From contig NZ_CP010070.1 in NCBI RefSeq assembly GCF_000800805.1, forward strand, positions 248,001 through 312,000: 64,000 bases of DNA. The letters are read 5' to 3'. This DNA is from Candidatus Methanoplasma termitum (lineage in GTDB: Archaea > Thermoplasmatota > Thermoplasmata > Methanomassiliicoccales > Methanomethylophilaceae). Every line of letters begins with the position of its first letter. The stretch's first letter is position 1. Both the position numbers and the translations under genes were made by a program. The notes under the pieces are model-generated. The model was not told where the DNA came from. It ran no database searches and was given only the letters and a program-made list of their open reading frames with translations. Shown here piece after piece: positions 16,601 through 23,317 of the stretch.

Positions 16601-17724
16601 CGATCGACGGAACGATAATAGTCGCCGGTAGTGATGCCAACCAGTCTAAATTCACAGATGGAGCTCAGGCAACATTCGGTCAGAACGGCGGAATCAATGT
16701 CTCAGAGGGCGGAGTGCTCCTTGTTGACGGAGACACCACCGCTATCATCGGAGCCGCCGGAGTCGGAGCGATCAAAGTTGACGGAACAATGAATGTGAAG
16801 GGTGCCTCTGTTTCGGCAGACATCATACAGATCGCGGGCACAGTAGATGCCACGGCAGGATCGACGGTTGAAGCATTCTTTGCTTTCATCATCGGTAAGA
16901 CACCTACTTTGGTGTCCGAGCCGTACACCAACACCGCATCTGTGAAGGGACCGACATCCGTATACCTTGTTGACTACATCGCAGTCGTATTCGGCGACCT
17001 CTCAGTACCCGCATTCGCAGACTTAGCATACACAGACTATGTCATCCCCAGTGTCCCTAACGACATCATGTCAATGGGAATTCCGAAGCTGGCATCGGAT
17101 GTGCTCTATGCGACCGTATATGGAGACAACGGAAACCTGCCCTCGTTCATGGTCAAGCCGCTCAACTTTACAACCGCCCTTAAGGATATCATAATATTCG
17201 GATGGAGCGATGTAAGAGACGGACAGACGGATGTGGTCGGGAACGATGTACTTCCTGTAGGAACCTATGACACAGTATATGCCATATGGGACTGGAAGAC
17301 AGTCGCGATCACCCTCGCTAACTACGCAGGTGTGAACTGGACAGCATACTCGAAGCCGGTAGGATGGAGCAACACTGCGGCCAACCAAGGTAACGGTAAC
17401 CCCAACGGTTCCGGTACCTTCTACGTCCCATACAACATGGTGATCGTCGTAAGTGCAGCCCCCAACGCAGGTTTCGGAGACACAACTGTTCAGGTCAAGT
17501 TGAACGGTGTGAACTTCACTAACGGAGGAACACTCAAGGTTACTGAAGAAGCACTCTTCACTGCGGAGAATCTGTCTACGACCCAACCGCCCGTCACCAC
17601 CCCCGAGAAGGATGGCAAGAGCGGTAGCAGCTGGTCTGACCCGATGGTGATCCTCCTGATCATCATCGTCATCATCATCGCTATCATTGCAATTGTGGTT
17701 GCGGCGAAGTTGCTGAGGTCTTAA
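13621..17724 (+). CDS. giant secreted, C-terminally anchored surface protein (S-layer/adhesin-like)
   Basis: 1367 residues. The N-terminus has a basic stretch then a hydrophobic signal segment (LLALVVVAALAMVSVAGIA, about residues 12-30). The body is rich in Thr, Val, Gly, Asn and Ala, poor in Lys/Arg, and beta-strand-rich with many NxS/T sequons; a beta-helix-like part lies about 950-1110. The C-terminus has a short Ser/Gly linker and one membrane span (VILLIIIVIIIAIIAIVVAA) ending in a basic KLLRS tail. ATG 13621 is chosen for GAGGATGA upstream; the frame is open further upstream but gives no signal peptide. The clean bias to frequent codons, single-gene unit, long leader and strong terminator suggest high expression. 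S-layer function is inference. Confidence 0.85.
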   Translation: MRNEMKRNNKMLLALVVVAALAMVSVAGIAVSEKSDAANRIDQMNGGLTIFDGSDSSLNARFFILPNQVADGGMQYVKIAPGVTLSGTITVGTADNVNGANYKEYASVTLTGVSNAVFNLLMAPDGKGGLMGIIMVGDAADVNLAAATPDKVITNYATTTGSIELTNGALVLGAVRPISEGVIGALAPLWKDALAGSTATDNIGGNVGSRIFGMVDTTSPTYGAKLIANLVTFNVPDWKTVINIPVIPGGVAPFTGTVKAGDSQLSTAYAYGARVGLVDGKATVFGEVVADVANLPWKAVKYPVNNINTTAVDESQVYNVLGTPTIPVVAPGTTVAPLDPVTNKAISLYIPAQDFSERNIKFVSGSWSVAMPTGFATRDGNYLRLVNINGVVEAAATVIVGDNMPQVGDVTIAINEFVRPADPTSAVQATSDDILWLIPASGAALGPVQAVAGPAAPANSTFRFTFLGVALNTPYTLVGIVNGLPYQSTMTVNGTGANYSANVTANRANGIVTDGTVLPALGLDLKGNDLTYNIAGMGSCTAAWSTNTGNLTVTKNDATTGLIVGANDAKQAGATLFALFNQGGVTRMFMTDLTPNTAPATTNDGLVTANTSGVGFVAPFPQPMPTQGRLTNVEVLPESKVTTFELSTQAYDSTFAGAYFAPDGYTFTVKGYMNFMFTNDSAPEIKGIFVQPSDYANVTLPLVGIVPPAALTGTNGTVYNINLEGTGTIEYGAVPQIEPDLVFHPMYDVTNLNAVFYVENVGTAPDKTTYYYTTLENALANSNEVTVVGWIYILEDQTLQGHVKTSAGVLQLADNTKINISVNSGLQIGLKAYNVNGKTVMGWKALWPFGGIVIPDQSYNPVVNLPEGTVVEKTTTSSQYLVQFGQAVYDVKPEYDINTPLAEVLIVGAKYIYTDLWTALNISVSGDTINLLVFPREVDGNPVTFPDFSGAILDQNGTLKAGVKLVDDQNAELWVAEGVVLLANGSIQSTQPMAIDGTIIVAGSDANQSKFTDGAQATFGQNGGINVSEGGVLLVDGDTTAIIGAAGVGAIKVDGTMNVKGASVSADIIQIAGTVDATAGSTVEAFFAFIIGKTPTLVSEPYTNTASVKGPTSVYLVDYIAVVFGDLSVPAFADLAYTDYVIPSVPNDIMSMGIPKLASDVLYATVYGDNGNLPSFMVKPLNFTTALKDIIIFGWSDVRDGQTDVVGNDVLPVGTYDTVYAIWDWKTVAITLANYAGVNWTAYSKPVGWSNTAANQGNGNPNGSGTFYVPYNMVIVVSAAPNAGFGDTTVQVKLNGVNFTNGGTLKVTEEALFTAENLSTTQPPVTTPEKDGKSGSSWSDPMVILLIIIVIIIAIIAIVVAAKLLRS

Positions 17725-17771
17725 TCTGGTAGAAGGTAAAAGGAATCATCCTCAAAACAGAAAAACAAACA

Positions 17772-17799
17772 GGGGAGAAATCCCCGCCTTAATCTTTTT
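17772..17799 (+). terminator. terminator of the giant surface-protein gene
   Basis: GGGGA (17772-17776), a GAAA tetraloop and TCCCC (17781-17785), followed by a TTTTT tract at 17795-17799. It lies 48 bases after the stop codon and only 4 bases before the left inverted repeat of the insertion sequence. Confidence 0.75.
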
Positions 17800-17803
17800 A
17801 TTC

Positions 17804-17821
17804 CATTAAAAGTTGGTCTGT
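17804..17821 (+). repeat. left inverted repeat of the IS
   Basis: CATTAAAAGTTGGTCTGT; exact reverse complement at 19391-19408. It begins just after the terminator of the preceding surface-protein gene. Confidence 0.85.
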
Positions 17822-18135
17822 CACCACTATAGCCACTCGTTTTTGATAAAGGTTGTTACCGCATCCGCTGATCCTACCCATAAAAACAACCTAAGGTCGT
17901 CCCCATGTTCCGATGCCGACCGTGGAGGCATCGGTCTGTGATATCCATTAACCCATGCGGTCGGGTCCCCCGCAGTTCCGCATCATCGATTTATTGCCCG
18001 GCCCCGAAGGCCATTTCCGCGTTCCCGATATGCCCGACGATACTGTATCGATTTTCTAAGCGACCACGAAGGCCAAAAAGAAGCCGACATCCTTTCCCGT
18101 CCGGCTGTGCTTCACCGCATCCCGATCGTTCATGA
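17822..18135 (-). ncRNA. candidate bridge RNA region of the IS
   Basis: Non-coding 3' end of the insertion sequence, read in the transposase direction. Stem A pairs AGGTTGTT (17850-17857) with AACAACCT (17885-17892) around a 27-base loop. Stem B pairs CCGATGCC (17910-17917) with GGCATCGG (17927-17934) around a 9-base loop. A 13-bp near-palindrome (CGATACAGTATCG as read on the minus strand) lies near 18040. Next to stem B, 17933-17944 repeats 12 bases of the element's right end. Stem-loops with internal guide-like loops in this position fit a bridge RNA; transcription and exact ends are unknown. Confidence 0.5.
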
Positions 18136-19269
18136 TCATTCTGTCTGCGCTGCCTCCATCTCATCCTCTATCTCGTCGGAATCGGCGAGATATCTTGTCA
18201 CAGCCATCACTGTCGGGTCTGCGGAATACTTCCTGTCCCGGGTCACCATGGCCCAGATCATACGGGCCATGGAATTCGCACATGCCACCAACGCCTCGTT
18301 GTGATGTTTGCCGTTGGCCTTCAGACGTTTGTATTTCTCGGATATGAACGAGTCCGCATGGTTTATGTGAACGAACGTTGCCTGGCACAACAGCCTCCTG
18401 AGTTCTGGGTCCCCTCTGCGGCTGATCCCGCAGTTCTTCGGTCTGTCGGCGGATTCGTCAAGTTTGGGAGTTATACCGGCAGATGCGGCGAATGCCCGCC
18501 CATCCACGAAACGTGTCATATCATCGGCCATGCACGTGACATACGCCGCAGACAGGATACCGAATCCGGGGACCGACCAAACGATATCGAACATCCTGTT
18601 GCCTTCCATCCTGTATCGGATCATCTTCTCCGTCTGAGACTTCCTCGCTTTGATACTCTCGGCCTTCGCCGCATCCAGAATGAGAATGTGGTCCCCCGTT
18701 GCCTTCAGCTCCCTGAGGGCAAGAACACAGGTGATGTCGGAGTAATCGCGGGACAGCTTCATTCCTCTTATCAGAAGATGGGATCTGATCTGTTTTTTCA
18801 AAGCGGTCAGATCGTTCCTGTCGTTGATATCGAACCTGCACAATTCCCTCTGCACCAGCACCTCCCGCGAAGGCATATGGGCGACGGCGAACTCGATCTC
18901 CCCCATCAGCCGCCTGCGCATATACCCCGCCAGTTCAGCAGCGTCGTTATCATCGTTCTTTGTTTTGGACCTGGTTATCCTGTACAGGTCGGCGGCATGG
19001 GCCACCGTCACTCTGAACCCGAGATTGGTCAGCATCCAATAGACGTCGTGAGACTTGGTCGAATTCTCTATCAGAATATACGCATCCTGACCGTGAAGAC
19101 GGTTCGTCAGTCCTACCATTCCCGCAGCGTCCGAAGGGAACCTCCGGAAATCGGCGTTGAATCTTTCCAAAAAATCCAGGTTCTTCTTTCTCGGCTCTTC
19201 TTTGCCTGCGTACACTGCAAACGCCGCACATTTTTCCTTATGCACATCTATCCCGATCGCTATTTTCAT
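18136..19269 (-). CDS. IS110-family DEDD transposase (bridge recombinase type)
   Basis: 377 residues. The N-terminal RuvC-like DEDD domain shows GIDVHK (Asp8), ILIENS (Glu68) and KNDDNDAAELA (Asp about 106/109). A helical middle leads to a VPGFGILSAA segment and the C-terminal Transposase_20-like domain, with FAASAGITPKLDES (candidate catalytic Ser near 273) and SRRGDPELRRLL. Length and motif order are typical of a complete enzyme with no frameshift. A GGAGGAGG ribosome site lies 9 bases before the ATG. Upstream, a TATA element is embedded in a 15-bp palindrome (19322-19336). Only one copy is in the window. Confidence 0.93.
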   Translation of the reverse strand: MKIAIGIDVHKEKCAAFAVYAGKEEPRKKNLDFLERFNADFRRFPSDAAGMVGLTNRLHGQDAYILIENSTKSHDVYWMLTNLGFRVTVAHAADLYRITRSKTKNDDNDAAELAGYMRRRLMGEIEFAVAHMPSREVLVQRELCRFDINDRNDLTALKKQIRSHLLIRGMKLSRDYSDITCVLALRELKATGDHILILDAAKAESIKARKSQTEKMIRYRMEGNRMFDIVWSVPGFGILSAAYVTCMADDMTRFVDGRAFAASAGITPKLDESADRPKNCGISRRGDPELRRLLCQATFVHINHADSFISEKYKRLKANGKHHNEALVACANSMARMIWAMVTRDRKYSADPTVMAVTRYLADSDEIEDEMEAAQTE

Positions 19270-19321
19270 CTATGCGTTCCTCCTCCAAAACAGAGGACCG
19301 CTTCCGTACGCACCGGAAATC

Positions 19322-19336
19322 GGTTATTTTATAACC
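19322..19336 (-). promoter_or_regulatory. palindromic TATA element of the transposase promoter
   Basis: GGTTAT and ATAACC flank a 3-base centre; the minus strand reads GGTTATAAAATAACC. It lies about 60 bases upstream of the transposase ATG and leaves room for a short leader with the GGAGGAGG site. Confidence 0.5.
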
Positions 19337-19390
19337 TTGCCGCCCATCATACATACGGTCTGTGGTTTTCTGTTGTGGTAAACTAATATC

Positions 19391-19408
19391 ACAGACCAAC
19401 TTTTAATG
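19391..19408 (-). repeat. right inverted repeat of the IS
   Basis: ACAGACCAACTTTTAATG, exact reverse complement of 17804-17821. A related sequence occurs again at 21129-21148. Confidence 0.85.
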
Positions 19409-19587
19409 AGGGCGGATTTTCTTATGTCCCTGTTTCTTCAGTGTTTTTTCGTTCAAAGTTTTCTGATTACTCTGAACACATAAATTCTATACTAATACAG
19501 AATAGATTTATTTTAAATACTTTTTAAGCGTCTACATAAACAGAAAGCTAAGGGGGGCGATCTCAATAGACAATAGGGGAAAATGAA

Positions 19588-20091
19588 ATGAAGAAAAAGA
19601 ACATTGCAATAATTGTCGTCGTTGCGTGCATCATTATCTTATCCTCCGTCGTGCTCTATGAGAAGGCAAACGAACCGCTCCCAGGGAGCAGGGACCCGTA
19701 CTATGAATATTACATTGACTATGGGAATCACGAGACCGATACATTGCAAAATGGGTGGATAGGAAAAAGCACCAACGTCAAAAACCCACTTTTTGTATTG
19801 CAGGAATTGACCAATGCTATTGTGGATTCGGATGGAAGGATCATTTCTATCAACGGAGTCGCACCCGATCAAAATGCAGGTGAAAGGTGGGTCATATGGA
19901 AGTATGACCATATGGCCTATTATGACGATTACAGTAACCGGTGGGTAAAAATGGATGCGATGCCGCAATACGTATTCGGCATGGGAACAGACTATTATCT
20001 GGGATTAACGCAGGTCAATCCTGTTACGAACATTCCTTCTCTGAATCCCAACAATGGGGGTATTGAAGCGACACAACCAACAGACTGTTAA
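19588..20091 (+). CDS. membrane-anchored extracellular protein, DUF4430-like fold (paralogue A)
   Basis: 167 residues. One N-terminal signal anchor (NIAIIVVVACIIILSSVVLYE, about residues 5-25) and an extracytoplasmic domain of about 140 residues. The pattern IDYGN, a helix with P..VLQELT, GRIISINGVAP, ERWVIWKYD, and GTDYYLGLTQVNPVTN resembles the DUF4430/transcobalamin-like small beta fold; that assignment is by pattern only. It is clearly paralogous to the protein at 20420. GGGG lies 8 bases before the ATG. Function unknown; an extracellular ligand-binding role is plausible. It sits directly beside the insertion sequence. Confidence 0.72.
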   Translation: MKKKNIAIIVVVACIIILSSVVLYEKANEPLPGSRDPYYEYYIDYGNHETDTLQNGWIGKSTNVKNPLFVLQELTNAIVDSDGRIISINGVAPDQNAGERWVIWKYDHMAYYDDYSNRWVKMDAMPQYVFGMGTDYYLGLTQVNPVTNIPSLNPNNGGIEATQPTDC

Positions 20092-20419
20092 GAAAACATC
20101 TTTGTCTGTTGGTTTTCTATTCTAACTAAAATGCGCGATTATGTTGTAGTAATAGCAATGATGCTATTGCTGTCGTTATTATTGCGAAGCAACACCTCTC
20201 CAGAGTGTCTACTATGATAAGATATTTAGACGATATGCCGACAGGATATAGTGTAACGGACACTTACTATTTCGAAGATGGAGTGTGGAAGTATGCTACG
20301 TAAAAAACATTATAGGGAGTTCAATACCATTCACATTAAAACGCAGCGGGACAAGAATGGCCGGGAAAGATATCTCCCGAGAGGAGCGCATTCATCGCCC
20401 GATACAAAACGGTGAAAAA
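20092..20419. other. intergenic region between the paralogue pair, with gene debris
   Basis: No complete gene is visible. One frame open from about 20138 to 20303 reads like protein (see the pseudogene entry). The remainder to 20419 is upstream sequence of paralogue B with a GGTGA ribosome site at 20411-20415. Confidence 0.5.
20138..20303 (+). pseudogene. possible gene remnant without a convincing start
   Basis: An open frame with protein-like composition runs to a TAA at 20301-20303. Its C-terminal part, from an ATG at 20214, encodes a 29-residue peptide rich in Tyr, Asp and Thr (YLDDMPTGYSVTDTYYFED). No ribosome site or signal peptide is present. The aromatic, acidic composition resembles that of its two neighbours, so it may be the remains of a third paralogue. 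Evidence is weak. Confidence 0.25.
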
Positions 20420-20932
20420 ATGAAGGTAAAACTAACTATGGTAATCATTGCCGCACTCATCGTTGTCATTGCAGGCGTGGCCTCTGCTTTTATTATCGAA
20501 AAAGAGAACACCAAAAAAAGTGAAGAGCCCATCGACGACTTTCACCTTTACTTCTACATCGATTATGGGAATGGCGGAACGTCGGGGCAGCATGTCAAAC
20601 CCAGACCAACCATCGCAACCGTGCAACATGACAGCCCGATCGATGCGTTAAAAAAAGTAACCGATACGGAGTTCAGTGCGAACGGGGATATAATTTCAAT
20701 CAACGGCATCTCGTCCGACCGGGAAGGTGAAAAGTGGGTGATATGGGGGGTTGAAAAAATAGGCAAAGACAATGAAAGATGGAAACTGTTGGATTCAAAA
20801 CTCGGAGATGTGACCTACAGTTACGGGGGAACGTTCTATTTGTGTCTGACAAGCACCGATCCCATAACAAACGAACCGGGTTTCGATCCGAACTCGCTGG
20901 ATTGGGGAGGACTGATAGTCACGATCGATTAA
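20420..20932 (+). CDS. membrane-anchored extracellular protein, DUF4430-like fold (paralogue B)
   Basis: 170 residues from ATG 20420, chosen because a GGTGAAA site precedes it and the N-terminus becomes a signal anchor (LTMVIIAALIVVIAGVASAF, about residues 4-23); the frame is open to 20285 but that part is unlike a signal sequence. The outer domain shares with paralogue A the order YIDYGN, a helix, DIISINGISS, KWVIWGVE, GTFYLCLTSTDPITNEP. The two genes arose by duplication, though flanking DNA is no longer similar. Function unknown. Confidence 0.74.
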   Translation: MKVKLTMVIIAALIVVIAGVASAFIIEKENTKKSEEPIDDFHLYFYIDYGNGGTSGQHVKPRPTIATVQHDSPIDALKKVTDTEFSANGDIISINGISSDREGEKWVIWGVEKIGKDNERWKLLDSKLGDVTYSYGGTFYLCLTSTDPITNEPGFDPNSLDWGGLIVTID

Positions 20933-21260
20933 TGAAACAAAAAACCTTTTTCATTTACTTTACCGAAAACGCGAATTCGCCCCTCGAAAAAACATTTTCA
21001 GAACGAGTGTTTTTGATGGATTTTCTGGGAATGATCGGTTACTTTTCACGAATTCGTCAACCCCAAATATAACCCTCTCTGGGGAAAGATTTGTTCCTGA
21101 ATACTATATGCTTTCACAATTTGCATACCAGACCGCACTTTTAATGAGAGATCATTCAATAGAGTTAGGTAATACACAATATTCGTCAAGATACACCCTA
21201 TGTCTGGTGAACGCAGGCTCCAATAAATATAATAAAATAACTTGAACGGATTTTGAACTC
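20933..21260. other. 328-base intergenic region before the ABC-F gene
   Basis: Contains two 10-bp palindromes around GAATTC (20971-20980 and 21048-21057), a fragment resembling the right end of the neighbouring insertion sequence (21129-21148), and an AT-rich stretch (21220-21243) with a TATA-like AATATAATAAAAT about 30 bases before the ABC-F ATG. No gene is visible. Confidence 0.5.
21129..21148 (+). repeat. solo sequence resembling the IS right end
   Basis: CAGACCGCACTTTTAATGAG matches the IS right-end sequence CAGACCAACTTTTAATGAG (19392-19410) except for one substitution/indel after CAGACC. Orientation is the same. No transposase or second end accompanies it, so it may be a remnant or a recognition-like site. 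Confidence 0.45.
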
Positions 21261-23081
21261 ATGCTTCTCAAAGCCCAAGCCGTTACGAAAGCGTTCGGTC
21301 CCGTCAAGGTCCTTACCGATGCCAGCCTTCAGATCAACGAAGGCGACAGCATCGGACTGATAGGAATAAACGGCGCCGGGAAGAGCACATTTTTAAAGAT
21401 CCTGCTGGGAGAGATCAAGCCCGATACCGGCGAACTGACCCGCTACACAAATAATATCGGATACCTCGAACAATTCCCGGAATCATCATCCGAATTCACC
21501 GTACATGATGTTCTCGGAAGACCATACGGTCACATCGAGAACATCAAGAAGAAGATGCGGGAGATCGAAGAAGCGATGGCATCCGGCGGCAATGTGGATT
21601 GGAACGCCCTCGCCGCCGAGTATTCCAAACTGGAAAGGGACCTGAAAGCTTCAGATGTTCAGGACGAAAGCAAATTGATCAAAGTTCTTAAAAAGGTCGG
21701 TCTTTCCGAGAATATAATGGGCCGGACCATGGACTCTCTCTCCGGGGGAGAGAGGACCAAGGTCATGCTCTCCAGGATACTTGTCCAAGCCGACGACTGC
21801 GACATGCTCGTAATGGACGAACCTACGTCTCACCTTGACGTAGAAACAGTGGAGTGGCTGGAGGACTATCTCCTCAAGACCCACTGCTCTGTCTTGGTTA
21901 TAAGCCACGATCGTTATTTTTTGGACAAGATAGCAACCCGTATGACCGAGATATCCAACGGTAAAACAAGAGAGTACAAAGGCAACTATACCGACTTCAT
22001 AACGAAGAAAATGTTAGATCTCGACCGTATGGAGAAAGAATACAAAAAATACGTAAACAACAAGAGGAGACAGGAAGAGATCGCCGAGCAGCTTCACAAG
22101 GACCAATGGTATCTCACCACCCACAAAACAAGGAAGAAGCTCATCGATAAGATGGACGAGAAGGAAAAGCCGGAAGAGAACAAGGAGATCACAGTAAGGA
22201 TCCAAGCCGCACACAAATCAGGGAAGAACGTCATCACATGCAAGGACCTCTCCGTGCAATTGGGAGGAAGGACCATCCTCGAGAACGTAGAGCTGGATAT
22301 TCAAAAGGGAGACAAGATCGGAATATTCGGATCCAACGGCGAAGGGAAATCCACACTCATCAAAGCATTGCTGGAAGAGATACCCAGCAAAGGTGAATTG
22401 TGGGTAGCTCCGGGTGCGAAGATAGGATACTATTCTCAGAACCACGAAGGCCTGAACCTTATGCTTACGGCCGAAGAGCAGATAATGTCGGTCATCGGAA
22501 AGGAACGCAGAGGAGACGCGAGGAGCATCCTATCAAGGATGCTTCTGATGGGGGACGACGTGGAAAGGCCGATCAAGACCCTTTCCGGCGGCCAGAGGGC
22601 GAGAGTTGCGCTCTGTATGCTCTTACTGCAGGAAACGAATGTTCTTATTCTCGACGAACCGACCAACTACTTGGACATACCAGCAAGGCACGCCGTCGAA
22701 GAAGCGCTCAATGAGTATGACGGTACAATTATCACCATCACCCATGACAGATATTTCTTGGACACTGTGTGCACGAAGGTCATCGAAGTAAAAGACAAAC
22801 ATATCACCATGTTCAATGGAACATACTCTGCAATGAGAGGCCGACCGAATACAAAAGAGGTCGTCATGGATGCCGACGAGTACAAAGTGATCGCACCTTT
22901 CACGAATTGGGTAATAAACAAGAAATACGCCAAGAATGACAAGGTATTGATAACTCCGGCCGAGATCGGCGGATTCCAATGGGCGCTGGATCAAGGGAAG
23001 CTCAAGAAGACGGGCGGTCGTCAGAGGAAGAAAGTATCTGCGCCGGAAGAGCCGGAAAAAGGACCTAAGATGGGAACGTAA
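21261..23081 (+). CDS. ABC-F family ATPase (duplicated ATP-binding cassettes)
   Basis: 606 residues with two ABC cassettes and no membrane segments. Cassette 1: Walker A GINGAGKS (about 35-42), signature LSGGERTK, Walker B LVMDEPTSHLD. Cassette 2: Walker A GSNGEGKS, signature LSGGQRAR, Walker B LILDEPTNYLD. Between them is a charged helical linker of about 85 residues, the ABC-F interdomain region that reaches into the ribosome in known members. The glutamates after both Walker B Asp are present. A basic C-terminal extension of about 75 residues ends in a low-complexity tail. A role in translation (ribosome rescue or factor) is inferred from the family; ABC-F proteins are much commoner in bacteria and eukaryotes. 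Confidence 0.9.
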   Translation: MLLKAQAVTKAFGPVKVLTDASLQINEGDSIGLIGINGAGKSTFLKILLGEIKPDTGELTRYTNNIGYLEQFPESSSEFTVHDVLGRPYGHIENIKKKMREIEEAMASGGNVDWNALAAEYSKLERDLKASDVQDESKLIKVLKKVGLSENIMGRTMDSLSGGERTKVMLSRILVQADDCDMLVMDEPTSHLDVETVEWLEDYLLKTHCSVLVISHDRYFLDKIATRMTEISNGKTREYKGNYTDFITKKMLDLDRMEKEYKKYVNNKRRQEEIAEQLHKDQWYLTTHKTRKKLIDKMDEKEKPEENKEITVRIQAAHKSGKNVITCKDLSVQLGGRTILENVELDIQKGDKIGIFGSNGEGKSTLIKALLEEIPSKGELWVAPGAKIGYYSQNHEGLNLMLTAEEQIMSVIGKERRGDARSILSRMLLMGDDVERPIKTLSGGQRARVALCMLLLQETNVLILDEPTNYLDIPARHAVEEALNEYDGTIITITHDRYFLDTVCTKVIEVKDKHITMFNGTYSAMRGRPNTKEVVMDADEYKVIAPFTNWVINKKYAKNDKVLITPAEIGGFQWALDQGKLKKTGGRQRKKVSAPEEPEKGPKMGT

Positions 23082-23317
23082 TATAACAATGGCGACGAGC
23101 AGAGTGCGGTACCGACTGGTATGCCCCTGCCGGAAGACCTCCGCAATGCTCAATATCAACTTACTTTGCGTTATTTAAATAATGCTATGAACTGATTGCA
23201 ATCCGACATATTGACATTAATTAGTAAAAAAGCAATCTCACCCCTCACAAACTGGGTAATAAGGATTAACAATACAAACAGTTTATTACAAATAAGAATA
23301 TACACAAATCAGCGGGT

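Larger units (their letters stand above)
17804..19408 (-). mobile_element. IS110-family (IS1111-like) insertion sequence
   Basis: About 1.6 kb bounded by perfect 18-bp inverted repeats, CATTAAAAGTTGGTCTGT at 17804-17821 and its complement at 19391-19408. One DEDD transposase lies inside on the minus strand. The non-coding part is long (about 314 bases) on the 3' side of the transposase gene and short (about 120 bases) on the 5' side. Inverted repeats near the ends plus a long 3' non-coding end are the features reported for the IS1111 subgroup, whose bridge RNA is encoded downstream of the recombinase. No target duplication is evident, as expected for this family. True ends may lie a few bases outside the repeats. 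Confidence 0.8.
19270..19587. other. right non-coding end of the IS and promoter of the next gene
   Basis: From 19270 to 19408 this is the transposase promoter and right inverted repeat. From 19409 to 19587 the DNA is AT-rich, with a TATA-like TTTTAAATAC near 19512 and a GGGG ribosome site before the ATG at 19588. No gene is visible. Confidence 0.6.

Noticed and set aside
18301-19386. 361-codon open frame opposite the transposase
   Set aside because: Shadow of the IS110 transposase gene; no domain or signal recognisable.
20971-21057. Two palindromes around GAATTC as an operator pair
   Set aside because: They are only 10 bp each, 77 bp apart and not near a start codon; too weak to claim.
23082-23177. 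29-codon frame after the ABC-F gene
   Set aside because: No ribosome site, unusual composition, no hydrophobic or domain signal.
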